NCBI GenBank assembly: GCA_023230755.1
Contig: JALNWS010000114.1
Coordinates: 1-13,786, forward strand
Source of the DNA: Azoarcus sp.
Lineage (GTDB): Bacteria; Pseudomonadota; Gammaproteobacteria; Burkholderiales; Rhodocyclaceae
Direction of reading: 5' to 3'
DNA length: 13,786 nucleotides
Shown: positions 1 to 7,110 of the stretch, piece after piece
How the letters are laid out: each line of letters starts with the position of its first letter
Numbering within the stretch: the first letter of the stretch is position 1
Translations under genes and position numbers: made by a program
The notes under the pieces: model-generated
Seen by the model: only the letters and a program-made list of their open reading frames with translations
What the model was told of the DNA's origin: nothing
Database searches by the model: none

Positions 1-210
1 ACTGTGGACATGCTCAAGCGTAACGGCTGTGGCCAGGTGCGGGCGCTGGTCCTGGTGGCTGCGCCGGAGGGTATCGCGCTGATGGAGGCGCGCCATCCCG
101 ACGTCGAGATCTACACCGCGAGCATCGACAGTCATCTCAACGAGAACGGCTACATCATTCCTGGCCTGGGCGACGCTGGCGACAAGATTTTCGGTACGAA
201 GCACAACTGA
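1..210 (+). CDS. upp: Uracil phosphoribosyltransferase, C-terminal part (5' end outside window)
   Basis: The reading frame is open from base 1 and stops with TGA at 208-210, leaving the last 69 residues of a protein that would be about 210 residues long. The end carries the UPRT signature: a D-V-E-I-Y-T-A-S-I-D segment, then LNENGYIIPGLGDAGDKIFGT, which matches the uracil-binding and C-terminal region of the family. The enzyme makes UMP from uracil and PRPP in the cytoplasm (pyrimidine salvage). The uracil permease gene follows on the same strand after 123 bases with no obvious terminator, so co-transcription is likely. The ATG at base 10 is internal and not the start. Confidence 0.93.
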   Translation, partial: TVDMLKRNGCGQVRALVLVAAPEGIALMEARHPDVEIYTASIDSHLNENGYIIPGLGDAGDKIFGTKHN

Positions 211-320
211 TCACGAACATTGTCCGCAGACGGCCCGGCGTCAGACCGGCGCTGCACGACGATTTCTCGGCAATCGACAGATACGGTAGTGACAGGCGCC
301 GGTCCGCACGTCCGGCGCGC

Positions 321-326
321 AAGGAG
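321..326 (+). promoter_or_regulatory. Ribosome binding site fixing the uraA start
   Basis: AAGGAG lies 7 bases before the ATG at 334 and only 1 base before the in-frame ATG at 328. The spacing favours 334. The open frame runs upstream to 220, but that extension has no membrane-protein character. Confidence 0.7.
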
Positions 327-333
327 AATGGCA

Positions 334-1581
334 ATGCGTGAAGTTCCCATAGAGTCTGCCGACCCATTGTGGCGGCAGGCCGTTTCTGGTGCCCAGATCC
401 TTTTTGTGGCCTTCGGTGCCCTGGTGCTGGTGCCACTGCTGACCGGCCTCAACCCCAGCATGGCGCTGCTTGGCGCGGGTGTCGGGACGCTCCTGTTTCA
501 GCTCGTCACCGGGCGGCAGGTGCCGATTTTCCTTGGCTCCAGCTTCGCCTTCATCGCGCCGATCATCTACAGCATGCAGACTTGGGGCTTGCCGGCTACG
601 ATGGGGGCGCTGGCGTGCGTGTCCTTGGTGTATTTCGTATTTTCCGCACTGGTGTGGCGCCACGGGGCGGAGATCGTGCATCGTTTCATGCCACCGGTGG
701 TGATCGGGCCGATCATCATGATCATCGGTCTGTCGCTGGCGGCTGTGGCGGTGAACATGGCGATGGGGCGGACCGGCGACGGCAAGGTTGAACTCGTCCC
801 CTACGGCACGGCAATGCTTGTGGCGACGGCCTCGTTCGGGGCAACCGTGATCGCTGCGGTATTCGGGCGGGGTTTCCTGCGTCTGGTGCCAATTCTGATC
901 GGTGTTGGCACGGGTTATGTGCTGGCTGCGGTGCTGGGGCTGGTGGATTTCGGCAGGATCGCCGCGGCACCCTGGCTGGCCTTGCCCGATTTCGTCGCGC
1001 CGACCTTCGAGTGGGCTGCGATCCTGTTCATGGTCCCGGTTGCTCTGGCTCCTGCGATTGAGCACGTCGGTGATGTGGTCGCCATCGGCGGGGTGACGGG
1101 CAAGGACTACACCGACAAGCCGGGGCTTCACCGTACCCTTGCCGGTGACGGACTGGGGGTGCTGTTTGCGGGCCTGATTGGTGGTCCGCCGGTGACAACG
1201 TATTCAGAGGTGACCGGGGCGGTCACGCTGACCAGGAGCTTCAACCCCAAGGTGATGACCTGGGCTGCAGTGTTCGCAATCGTGATGGCTTTCTTCGGAA
1301 AGTTCAACGCCTTGCTGCAGTCGATTCCAGTCCCGGTGATGGGGGGCATCATGATGCTGCTGTTCGGTTCGGTTGCCAGTATCGGCCTCAAGACGCTGAT
1401 CGCCGATCGCACCAACCTCGACGAACCGCGCAATCTCGTGATTGTTTCCGCGGTGCTGGTGTTCGGTATCGGTGGCCTGGCGCTGAATCTGGACGGGTTC
1501 AGCCTGCAGGGTGTGAGTCTGTGCGGCGTTGCCGCGATCCTGCTCAACCTGCTGCTGCCCAAAAACCGCACGCAGTCTTGA
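334..1581 (+). CDS. uraA: Uracil permease, NCS2 (uracil-xanthine) family
   Basis: This 415-residue, very hydrophobic inner-membrane protein has the length and multiple membrane segments of nucleobase:cation symporter-2 proteins. Visible family motifs include LGSSFAFIAPI near residue 70 (the half-helix region that contributes to the binding site). The two glutamates that contact uracil and protons in E. coli UraA appear as E243 in the IEHVGDV segment and E292 in the TTYSEVTG segment. A C-terminal PVPVMGGIMMLLFG stretch matches the NCS2 signature. It should import uracil with protons. The upstream neighbour upp converts the imported uracil to UMP, so the two form a salvage unit. NCS2 members can carry uracil, xanthine or urate. 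Here the two-glutamate pattern and the upp neighbour favour uracil. Confidence 0.93.
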   Translation: MREVPIESADPLWRQAVSGAQILFVAFGALVLVPLLTGLNPSMALLGAGVGTLLFQLVTGRQVPIFLGSSFAFIAPIIYSMQTWGLPATMGALACVSLVYFVFSALVWRHGAEIVHRFMPPVVIGPIIMIIGLSLAAVAVNMAMGRTGDGKVELVPYGTAMLVATASFGATVIAAVFGRGFLRLVPILIGVGTGYVLAAVLGLVDFGRIAAAPWLALPDFVAPTFEWAAILFMVPVALAPAIEHVGDVVAIGGVTGKDYTDKPGLHRTLAGDGLGVLFAGLIGGPPVTTYSEVTGAVTLTRSFNPKVMTWAAVFAIVMAFFGKFNALLQSIPVPVMGGIMMLLFGSVASIGLKTLIADRTNLDEPRNLVIVSAVLVFGIGGLALNLDGFSLQGVSLCGVAAILLNLLLPKNRTQS

Positions 1582-1606
1582 TTTTGCCGCTTCGTCGGCC
1601 GGCGCG

Positions 1607-1972
1607 TCAGGTGCCGCTGCCTGCGAAGCGGCGCAGCATGCGTTCGAGAAGGCTGCGCACCAATGGAAGTGCAAGCAGGCTGACCCGCGCGCCGGAGCCG
1701 CCCTGCATGCGCCGGTATATCAGCCAGGCTACCCCCACCCGCTTTGCCAGTCGCAGGGTCTGGCGCGGCCTGGTTGCAATCAGCAGCAGGGCCGCGCCGG
1801 ACAGAATTGGAGCCTGTTTGCGTGCCCAGTCCACCCCGTCGCGTAGTTCGTCGACGGTATCAAGGATGGATTCGACCCCTCCGAGATGTCGAACCATATC
1901 GTTGCGCTGGCGCTCCGCATTGAGCTGCAGGCGTTGCTTGCGCAGCGCAAACTCGATCAGTCGCGGGTTCAT
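1607..1972 (-). CDS. YqjK-like small membrane-associated protein
   Basis: This 121-residue basic protein starts with ATG at 1972. It has an N-terminal charged helix (RLIEFALRKQRLQLNAERQR), a linker with DTVDELRDGVDWARK, one hydrophobic stretch around residues 57-67 (ILSGAALLLIA) and a second, weaker one near 78-86. The position, the order of genes and the N-terminal RK..LQ..AERQR pattern resemble the YqjK family of the E. coli yqjDEK cluster. Its ATG overlaps the stop of the holin-like gene (ATGA, 1969-1972), and no good ribosome site is visible, so translational coupling is likely. The function of the family is unknown. It converges on uraA across 25 bases. Confidence 0.72.
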   Translation of the reverse strand: MNPRLIEFALRKQRLQLNAERQRNDMVRHLGGVESILDTVDELRDGVDWARKQAPILSGAALLLIATRPRQTLRLAKRVGVAWLIYRRMQGGSGARVSLLALPLVRSLLERMLRRFAGSGT

Positions 1973-2355
1973 TCGTCGTCACGGCGCAAAGCCGCGCGGT
2001 CACGGGCCAGCTCTGCCAGACTTGATGCAAACAGACGTGAGCCACGCTTGAGTTCGCGTGCAGCATTAGTTGCGGTCAGCAGCGCTGCGCCGATGCACAC
2101 CGCAGTGGCGATGCCTAGCGCGAGCAAGCGGTGTTCCTCCCAGAACAGGACGGTGAGAAAGGCCAGCAGAAACACGAGGCCAAAAGCCAGCAGCAGCGCG
2201 CAAATTACAATATTGAAAAGCAGCCCGCTGAGGCGGAGCTTTTCCTCCTGTACCTCAAGCGCGAGCAACTCAAGCCGGGTCTGCGCGGTCCGCAGCCCGT
2301 CTTCCAGAAAGCCGTGCAGGCTGTCGGCAAGCCGCGGTCTTCGTCTTTCGCCCAC
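1969..2355 (-). CDS. Phage-holin-like membrane protein (YqjE / holin superfamily III type)
   Basis: This 128-residue protein starts with GTG at 2355. It has an amphipathic N-terminal helix rich in R, E and L (SLHGFLEDGLRTAQTRLELL), then two clear transmembrane helices at about residues 42-70 and 76-98, then a basic and acidic tail. This is the architecture of PF07332-type proteins such as YqjE. Despite the holin name, chromosomal members sit in the yqjDEK cluster and are not linked to lysis. There are no lysis or phage genes nearby. The gene begins 9 bases after the DUF883 gene ends and overlaps the YqjK-like gene by 4 bases. Its own ribosome site is weak (AGG about 12 bases upstream). Confidence 0.8.
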   Translation of the reverse strand: MGERRRPRLADSLHGFLEDGLRTAQTRLELLALEVQEEKLRLSGLLFNIVICALLLAFGLVFLLAFLTVLFWEEHRLLALGIATAVCIGAALLTATNAARELKRGSRLFASSLAELARDRAALRRDDE

Positions 2356-2364
2356 TGTGCCGGC

Positions 2365-2676
2365 TTACCTGCGACCAGCCAGCAGGCCGAGCAGGAAGGC
2401 GACACCTGCTGCGACGCCAACGGATTCCCATGGGTGGGCATGCACATAGTCGTCGGTTGCGTGTGCAGCCTTCCTGGTTTTGTCGAAGACCGCCGCTTCG
2501 GCGTCGGCAATTCTGTCCTTGGCGACAGACAACCGGTCGGTAAGGCGGCTACGCACATCGCCAATCTTGTCGCCAGCCTGTCCGGCGGTAAGCTTGAGCA
2601 ACTCCTCGGCGTCGGATACCACCAGTTTCAGGTCAGAAACGAGTTTTTCCCTTGAGGGATGGGTCGTGTCGGTCAT
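2365..2676 (-). CDS. DUF883 / YqjD-ElaB-like membrane-anchored protein
   Basis: A 103-residue protein with a helical, charged N-terminal two-thirds (LVSDLKLVVSDAEELLKLTA, then repeated DRIADAEAAV-type helix) and a C-terminal membrane segment ending in GLLAGRR. The motif YVHAHPWESVGVAAGVAFLLGLLAGRR region is the hallmark of DUF883 proteins: a conserved HPW followed by a glycine-rich helix and terminal arginines. E. coli YqjD, ElaB and YgaM are inner-membrane, stationary-phase proteins, and YqjD binds ribosomes through its N-terminal part. Two adjacent ATG codons exist at 2679 and 2676. The AAGGAG at 2684-2689 is 7 bases from the second, so that one was chosen. This is the first gene of the three-gene cluster. 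Confidence 0.88.
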   Translation of the reverse strand: MTDTTHPSREKLVSDLKLVVSDAEELLKLTAGQAGDKIGDVRSRLTDRLSVAKDRIADAEAAVFDKTRKAAHATDDYVHAHPWESVGVAAGVAFLLGLLAGRR

Positions 2677-2683
2677 CATTGGA

Positions 2684-2689
2684 CTCCTT
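2684..2689 (-). promoter_or_regulatory. Ribosome binding site of the DUF883 gene
   Basis: On the minus strand AAGGAG precedes two tandem ATG codons with gaps of 4 and 7 bases. It is the only strong ribosome site in the three-gene cluster, which suggests the two downstream genes depend on translational coupling. Confidence 0.65.
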
Positions 2690-2778
2690 GCGAACTATGA
2701 CGAATGCGCGGTTGCGCGGTGTTTGGTCCACGCTATTCCGTTTTCAACGAGTTAGCAAATCCATTGGAAACGCGGCGT

Positions 2779-2796
2779 GTGCGTGGGCTCACGCAC
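2779..2796. repeat. Small perfect inverted repeat in the 2677-2925 intergenic region
   Basis: GTGCGTG and CACGCAC form a 7-bp stem around a GGCT loop. It lies about 130 bases beyond the end of exonuclease III and about 100 bases before the DUF883 gene. There is no T-run on either side, so a classical terminator is not supported. An operator or chance are both possible. The rest of this 249-base gap holds the DUF883 ribosome site and no convincing promoter. Confidence 0.4.
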
Positions 2797-2925
2797 CGTG
2801 TCCCGCCGCACGTGTTTGAGGAAAATCCTGCTTGTCGACGCGGGTTTGGCGTGGTCCAAGCCTGTGTTTCGACACGTGGTTTGATTCGGCAGAAGGCGTC
2901 TTTCAGGCGGGCGCAACGGACTGCG

Positions 2926-3708
2926 TCAGAGTGCCCAGTCGTAGTCCACGGTGAGTGGCGCGTGATCGCTGAATCGTTCGTCCTTGTAAACTGTGGCTGC
3001 TTTGGCCTTCCCCGCGATGCAGGCGGTCGCGATCTGGTAGTCGAGGCGCCAGCCCACGTTCTTGGCCCAGGCCTGGCCGCGGTTCGACCACCACGTGTAG
3101 CAGGCCTCTCCTGCATCCGGGTACAGGCTGCGATAGACGTCCACCCATCCCTGCTCGTCGAACAAACGGCTCAGCCAGGCGCGCTCTTCAGGGAGAAAGC
3201 CTGAATTTTTCTGGTTGCTCTTCCAGTTCTTGAGGTCGATCTCTTTGTGAGCGATGTTCCAGTCACCGCAAATCACGACTTCGCGACCGCTCGCGTAAAG
3301 CGCAGCGAGGTGGGGCAGGAAGCGCTCCATGAAGCCGAATTTGATTTCCAGGCGTTCTTCCGAACTCGAGCCCGATGGAAGGTACAAAGAGATGACCGAA
3401 AGCTTACCGAAGTCGAGTTGGAGGTAGCGCCCCTCTGCATCAATGTCAGCCATGCCGAGGCCTTCGACGACGCGGTCGGGTGTATGACGGCTGTAGATGC
3501 CGACCCCGCTGTACCCCTTCTTTTCGGCACAATGGAACCATCCGTTAAGTCCGTCCGGATTGCGCATTCGGTCGCTCAGGTCGGGCGACTGGGCCTTCAG
3601 TTCCTGCATGCAGACAATGTCTGCGTCCTGTTTCGCGAGCCAGTCGAGAAAACCTTTGTTGCTTGCAGAGCGGATGCCGTTGAGGTTGGCGGAGATGATG
3701 CGTAACAT
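2926..3708 (-). CDS. xthA: Exodeoxyribonuclease III (AP endonuclease)
   Basis: This 260-residue member of the endonuclease/exonuclease/phosphatase fold cuts DNA at abasic sites and removes nucleotides from 3' ends in base excision repair. Metal and catalytic residues are in place: N8 and N10 in SANLNGIRSA, E36 in MQELKAQ, D149 and N151 in CGDWNIAHKEIDLKN, and D248-H249 in FSDHAPL. The W-R-L-D-Y-Q segment near residue 218 is also typical. The ATG at 3708 was chosen because MLRIISANLNG matches the usual N-terminus, and GGAAG lies 7 bases upstream. The frame stays open to 3822, but that part overlaps pyrE on the other strand and is not family-like. The symbol could equally be exoA. Confidence 0.93.
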   Translation of the reverse strand: MLRIISANLNGIRSASNKGFLDWLAKQDADIVCMQELKAQSPDLSDRMRNPDGLNGWFHCAEKKGYSGVGIYSRHTPDRVVEGLGMADIDAEGRYLQLDFGKLSVISLYLPSGSSSEERLEIKFGFMERFLPHLAALYASGREVVICGDWNIAHKEIDLKNWKSNQKNSGFLPEERAWLSRLFDEQGWVDVYRSLYPDAGEACYTWWSNRGQAWAKNVGWRLDYQIATACIAGKAKAATVYKDERFSDHAPLTVDYDWAL

Positions 3709-3736
3709 GGGCAAACTTCCAGTCATGTTGCAATGC

Positions 3737-3740
3737 AGGA
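3737..3740 (+). promoter_or_regulatory. Likely ribosome binding site deciding a GTG start of pyrE
   Basis: AGGA lies 8 bases before GTG at 3749. The alternative ATG at 3725 has no Shine-Dalgarno-like sequence before it. Starting at 3749 also puts the PRPP-loop aspartates at residues 122-123, close to E. coli PyrE numbering (124-125). Confidence 0.5.
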
Positions 3741-3748
3741 TTCGAATC

Positions 3749-4396
3749 GTGGATTTTAGCCGGGATTTCATCGCGCTCGCCTGTGAAAAAGGCGTGTTGC
3801 GATTTGGGTCGTTCGTGACCAAGGCGGGACGTAGCTCGCCCTATTTCTTCAACGCCGGGCTGTTCGACGACGGGGTTTCGTTTCGCGCACTGTGCGGATA
3901 CTACGCGCATGCGATTCGTAACGCTGGCGTTGCCTGCGACATGTTGTTCGGCCCCGCGTACAAGGGTATCCCGCTGGTTGCGGGTACGGCGATCCGGCTT
4001 GCAGAAGAGGGGGTCGGGCTACCGTTTGCATTCAACCGCAAGGAGGCCAAGGACCACGGTGAGGGCGGTACACTCATTGGTGCGCCGCTGGCCGGGCGCG
4101 TCCTGATCCTCGACGATGTAATTTCGGCGGGTACGTCGGTGCGCGAGTCTGTCGAGATCATCCGTGCAGCGGGCGCGACGCCTGCCGGGGTGGTCATTGC
4201 GCTTGACCGCATGGAGCGCGGAAAGGGTGTGCTGTCGGCAGTGCAGGAGGTTCAGGAAACCTTCGCCATTCCGGTGATTGCGGTGGCAACACTGGAAGAT
4301 CTCATCGGCTATCTGGCCGACAGTCCCGATCTGGCTGCCAACCTTGATGCAGTCAAAGCCTACCGGGAAGCTTATGGCGTCGGTTCGGCTCATTGA
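3749..4396 (+). CDS. pyrE: Orotate phosphoribosyltransferase
   Basis: This 215-residue enzyme makes OMP from orotate and PRPP in de novo pyrimidine synthesis. It reads V-D-F-S-R-D-F-I near the start, then LRFGSF, GRSSPYFFNAGLFDDG, and GPAYKGIPL. The flexible catalytic loop is FNRKEAKDHGEGG. The PRPP-binding motif is ILDDVISAGTSVRES with D122 and D123. It ends with AVKAYREAYGV, as in proteobacterial PyrE. The GTG at 3749 is preferred over ATG 3725 on length and ribosome-site grounds. It is divergent from xthA with only about 40 bases between starts, so the two promoters must overlap or lie within the neighbouring gene. Its 3' end overlaps the next gene by 23 bases. Confidence 0.93.
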   Translation: MDFSRDFIALACEKGVLRFGSFVTKAGRSSPYFFNAGLFDDGVSFRALCGYYAHAIRNAGVACDMLFGPAYKGIPLVAGTAIRLAEEGVGLPFAFNRKEAKDHGEGGTLIGAPLAGRVLILDDVISAGTSVRESVEIIRAAGATPAGVVIALDRMERGKGVLSAVQEVQETFAIPVIAVATLEDLIGYLADSPDLAANLDAVKAYREAYGVGSAH

Positions 4397-5003
4397 TCTC
4401 GCCCTCCTGACCGCGTTGGCCACCCCGATGGTGGCGACGGCGCAGGGGCGCACGATTTATTGCTGCGACGTCGACGGACGACCCGTGTGCGGCGATATTC
4501 TTCCGGCTGCGTGCTACGGTCGCGGCTATCGTGAGCTGAGCACGAGCGGCACGCTGCGCCGCTATGTGCCGCCGCCGCTGACCGCAGAGGAAATTGCACT
4601 GCGCGACGAGCGGGCGCGTCGGCGCAAGGAGGCCGAGGCTGTTGCGCTCAAGCAACGTCGGCTGGATCAGGCGTTGCTGGAGACCTATCCCAGCGTCACC
4701 GCGATCGCTGACCGTCGCGACCGCTCGCTGGCGGACGTGGATCGTACTATCGCGGATTTGCGCGTTCGAGAGAAGGAACTGATTGCGCGCAAGGCACGAT
4801 TTGAGCGTGAGCTTGGAGCTTACGGTGGGCAGAACGTGCCGCCCGGTCTTGCCGAAGATCTGCATAACGTTGAAGGCGAGATTACTGCCCAGCGCTCGAT
4901 CATTGACGCCAAACTGCGCGAGCGCGAATTGCTGCGCGCACGTTTCGAGGAAGACCGCAGCCGCTATCTTGAACTGACGGCACCGGCATCCCGCCCGCGC
5001 TGA
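4374..5003 (+). CDS. Exported cysteine-containing coiled-coil protein of unknown function
   Basis: I do not recognise a characterised family in this 209-residue protein. Residues 1-23 look like a Sec signal peptide (hydrophobic LIDLALLTALATPMV core, ATA before the cut, then QG). The mature N-terminus has four cysteines (C30, C31, C39, C47) in a short IYCCDVDGRPVCGD segment that recalls the small DUF4124-type module of exported proteins. After a PPP stretch near residue 66, the remainder is almost entirely charged helix rich in R, E, A and L, predicted as coiled coil to about residue 203. It begins inside pyrE (23-base overlap, GGGAAG just upstream) and ends 31 bases before the molybdoenzyme gene, so it belongs to the same transcript. 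It probably acts in the periplasm, possibly disulfide-bonded. Confidence 0.75.
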   Translation: MASVRLIDLALLTALATPMVATAQGRTIYCCDVDGRPVCGDILPAACYGRGYRELSTSGTLRRYVPPPLTAEEIALRDERARRRKEAEAVALKQRRLDQALLETYPSVTAIADRRDRSLADVDRTIADLRVREKELIARKARFERELGAYGGQNVPPGLAEDLHNVEGEITAQRSIIDAKLRERELLRARFEEDRSRYLELTAPASRPR

Positions 5004-5034
5004 CGTCGTGCGGATCGATCCCACGGAAATTCAG

Positions 5035-7110
5035 ATGAACGCCATCGAATCCAGGGTGGTGAAAGCCGCCTGTCCACATGATTGCCCGGATACCTGCGCG
5101 ATGGAGGTCACCGTTGAGCAGGGCCGGGCGGTGCGCATCCGCGGGGCAGAGCAGATGCCGTTTACCAACGGATCCCTGTGCACCAAAGTGTCGCACTATC
5201 TGGAGCGGGTGTACTCCGAGCAGCGATTGCAGTATCCGATGAAACGTATCGGGCCCAAGGGGGCAGGGCGTTTCGAGCGCATCTCCTGGGATGAAGCACT
5301 CGATACCATCGCCGCGAAATTCCGCGAAATCGCAGCCGACGATCCGCGTTCGATCCTGCCCTACAGCTATGCTGGCACGATGGGTCTGGTGCAGGGTGAA
5401 AGCATGGATCGGCGCTTTTTTCACCGCCTTGGCGCCTCGCTGCTAGACAGAACCATCTGCGCATCGGCGGGGGCCGCAGGGTGGAAGGCGACAGTTGGCA
5501 CGGCAGTGGGGGCGGATCCCGAAGCCCTCATCGACGCGAGGCTGATCCTGATTTGGGGTGGCAACCCGGTGGTGTCGAACGTCCATGGATGGCGCTACAT
5601 GCAGGAGGCCAAGCGACGCGGTGCACGCTTGATCTGCATCGATCCGCGTCGCACCGATACGGCAAAAAAGTGTCATCAGCATATTGCGCCCTTGCCCGGC
5701 ACCGATGGCGCGCTCGCGATGGCGATGATGCAGGTGCTGATCGCCGAAGACTTGCTCGATCACGATTACATAACGCAGCACACTATCGGCTTTGAAGCGC
5801 TTGCCGAACGCGTTCGCGAACATACACCCGAATGGGCCGCCCCGCTCACAGGGCTGGATGCCGGGGTGATCCGCGCTCTCGCGCTTGAGTACGGCCGGGC
5901 CCAGCCGTCCTTGATTCGTCTGAACTATGGCCTGAACCGGTGTGCGGGGGGCGGTATGGCAGTGCGCAATATCGCCTGCCTTCCTGCCCTCACGGGTGCC
6001 TGGCGACATGCTGCGGGGGGAGCGCTGCTCTCCGCTTCCGGTAATTTCCCCAAGGATGCGCACGCGCTGGCACGCCCTGATCTGTACCCGGATGCGGAGC
6101 GCTTCCCGCCGCGCAAGATCAATATGTCCAGTATCGGCGCGGCCTTGCTCAAGGCTGGCGAGCCGCCCGTGCGGGCGATCTACGTCTATAACTCGAACCC
6201 GGTGGCAGTGGCGCCCAACAGCAATGAGGTTCGGGCGGGCTTTTCGCGCGAGGATCTGTTCTGTGTGGTTCACGAACTGTTCCAGACTGATACGGCCGAC
6301 TATGCAGATATCCTGCTGCCAGCCACCAGCCAGCTTGAGCATCGCGATGTGCACACCAGTTACGGGCACGCTTACGCGGTATCCAATGAGCCCGCGATTG
6401 CAGCGCTGGGTGAGGCGAAGCCGAACACCGAGGTGTTCCGGTTGCTGGCGGCGCGCATGGGTTTTACCGACGCACTGTTTTCCGAAACTGACGACATGCT
6501 CGCCTCCCAGGCCTTCAAGCGTGACGACCCGCGCGCACTCGGCGTGACGCCGGAGGCGCTCAAGGCACAGGGCTGGGTCAGGCTGAATCTGCCTCGTCCG
6601 AGCGTTCCGTATGCCCAGGGTGGATTCAACACGCCGTCGGGAAAATGCGAGTTCTATGCCAAGACCCTCGCCGAGCAGGGGCATGACCCATTGCCGGCCT
6701 GGACGCCACCGGCCGAGTCGGTGTTGAGCAACCCTGTGCTCGCTCAACGTTACCCGTTGGCACTGATTACACCGCCGGCCCGCAACTTCCTTAACACCAG
6801 CTTTGCCAATCTGCCACGCTTCGTGCAACAGGAAGGGTCGCCGAAACTCGAAATTCATCCGCAGGATGCCGTGAAGCGCGGCATCTGTGATGGAGACCGG
6901 GTTCGCATCAGTAATGATCGCGGTGCGTTTCATGCCCGCGCACTCGTGACCGAGGACATTCGTGCTGGTGTGGTCGTGAGTCCGTCGGTGTGGTGGCAAA
7001 AGCTCTCCGGCGACGGAGAGAACGCAAACGCGGTGACCTCGTCGGCGCTGACCGACATGGGCGGTGGGCCGATTTTTTATGATTGTCTGGTTGAGGTCTT
7101 GCCTGTATGA
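5035..7110 (+). CDS. Molybdopterin-dependent oxidoreductase, substrate unknown
   Basis: A 691-residue member of the bis-MGD molybdenum/tungsten family (DMSO reductase superfamily). The N-terminus holds a 4Fe-4S site: C13, C17 and C21 in CPHDCPDTC, plus C49 in GSLCTK, a Cx3Cx3Cx27C spacing. The central molybdopterin domain includes SYAGTMG, ICASAGAAGWKATVG (the likely metal-ligand loop, with S144 two residues before the glycine) and IWGGNPVVSN. The C-terminal cofactor-binding domain runs from about residue 575 to the end and finishes with NAVTSSALTDMGGGPIFYDCL. There is no twin-arginine signal, so it should be cytoplasmic. No electron-transfer or membrane subunit is encoded nearby. ATG 5035 is chosen over the in-frame GTG 5008 because GGAA sits 6 bases upstream. 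The stop overlaps the sirtuin start. Confidence 0.9.
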   Translation: MNAIESRVVKAACPHDCPDTCAMEVTVEQGRAVRIRGAEQMPFTNGSLCTKVSHYLERVYSEQRLQYPMKRIGPKGAGRFERISWDEALDTIAAKFREIAADDPRSILPYSYAGTMGLVQGESMDRRFFHRLGASLLDRTICASAGAAGWKATVGTAVGADPEALIDARLILIWGGNPVVSNVHGWRYMQEAKRRGARLICIDPRRTDTAKKCHQHIAPLPGTDGALAMAMMQVLIAEDLLDHDYITQHTIGFEALAERVREHTPEWAAPLTGLDAGVIRALALEYGRAQPSLIRLNYGLNRCAGGGMAVRNIACLPALTGAWRHAAGGALLSASGNFPKDAHALARPDLYPDAERFPPRKINMSSIGAALLKAGEPPVRAIYVYNSNPVAVAPNSNEVRAGFSREDLFCVVHELFQTDTADYADILLPATSQLEHRDVHTSYGHAYAVSNEPAIAALGEAKPNTEVFRLLAARMGFTDALFSETDDMLASQAFKRDDPRALGVTPEALKAQGWVRLNLPRPSVPYAQGGFNTPSGKCEFYAKTLAEQGHDPLPAWTPPAESVLSNPVLAQRYPLALITPPARNFLNTSFANLPRFVQQEGSPKLEIHPQDAVKRGICDGDRVRISNDRGAFHARALVTEDIRAGVVVSPSVWWQKLSGDGENANAVTSSALTDMGGGPIFYDCLVEVLPV

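Noticed and set aside
220..333. N-terminal extension of UraA
   Set aside because: It is arginine-rich and non-membrane, and AAGGAG at 321-326 points to the ATG at 334.
241..1131. 296-residue open frame on the - strand, rich in H, R, Q and D
   Set aside because: It is antisense to uraA, and its composition is the typical mirror of a GC-rich hydrophobic protein.
1969..2355. Prophage remnant suggested by the holin-like protein
   Set aside because: The gene sits in a conserved chromosomal YqjDEK-type cluster, with no lysin, spanin, integrase or structural gene nearby.
2704..3204. 166-residue + strand frame covering the gap before exonuclease III
   Set aside because: Half of it is antisense to exonuclease III, there is no ribosome site, and the translation has no recognisable domain.
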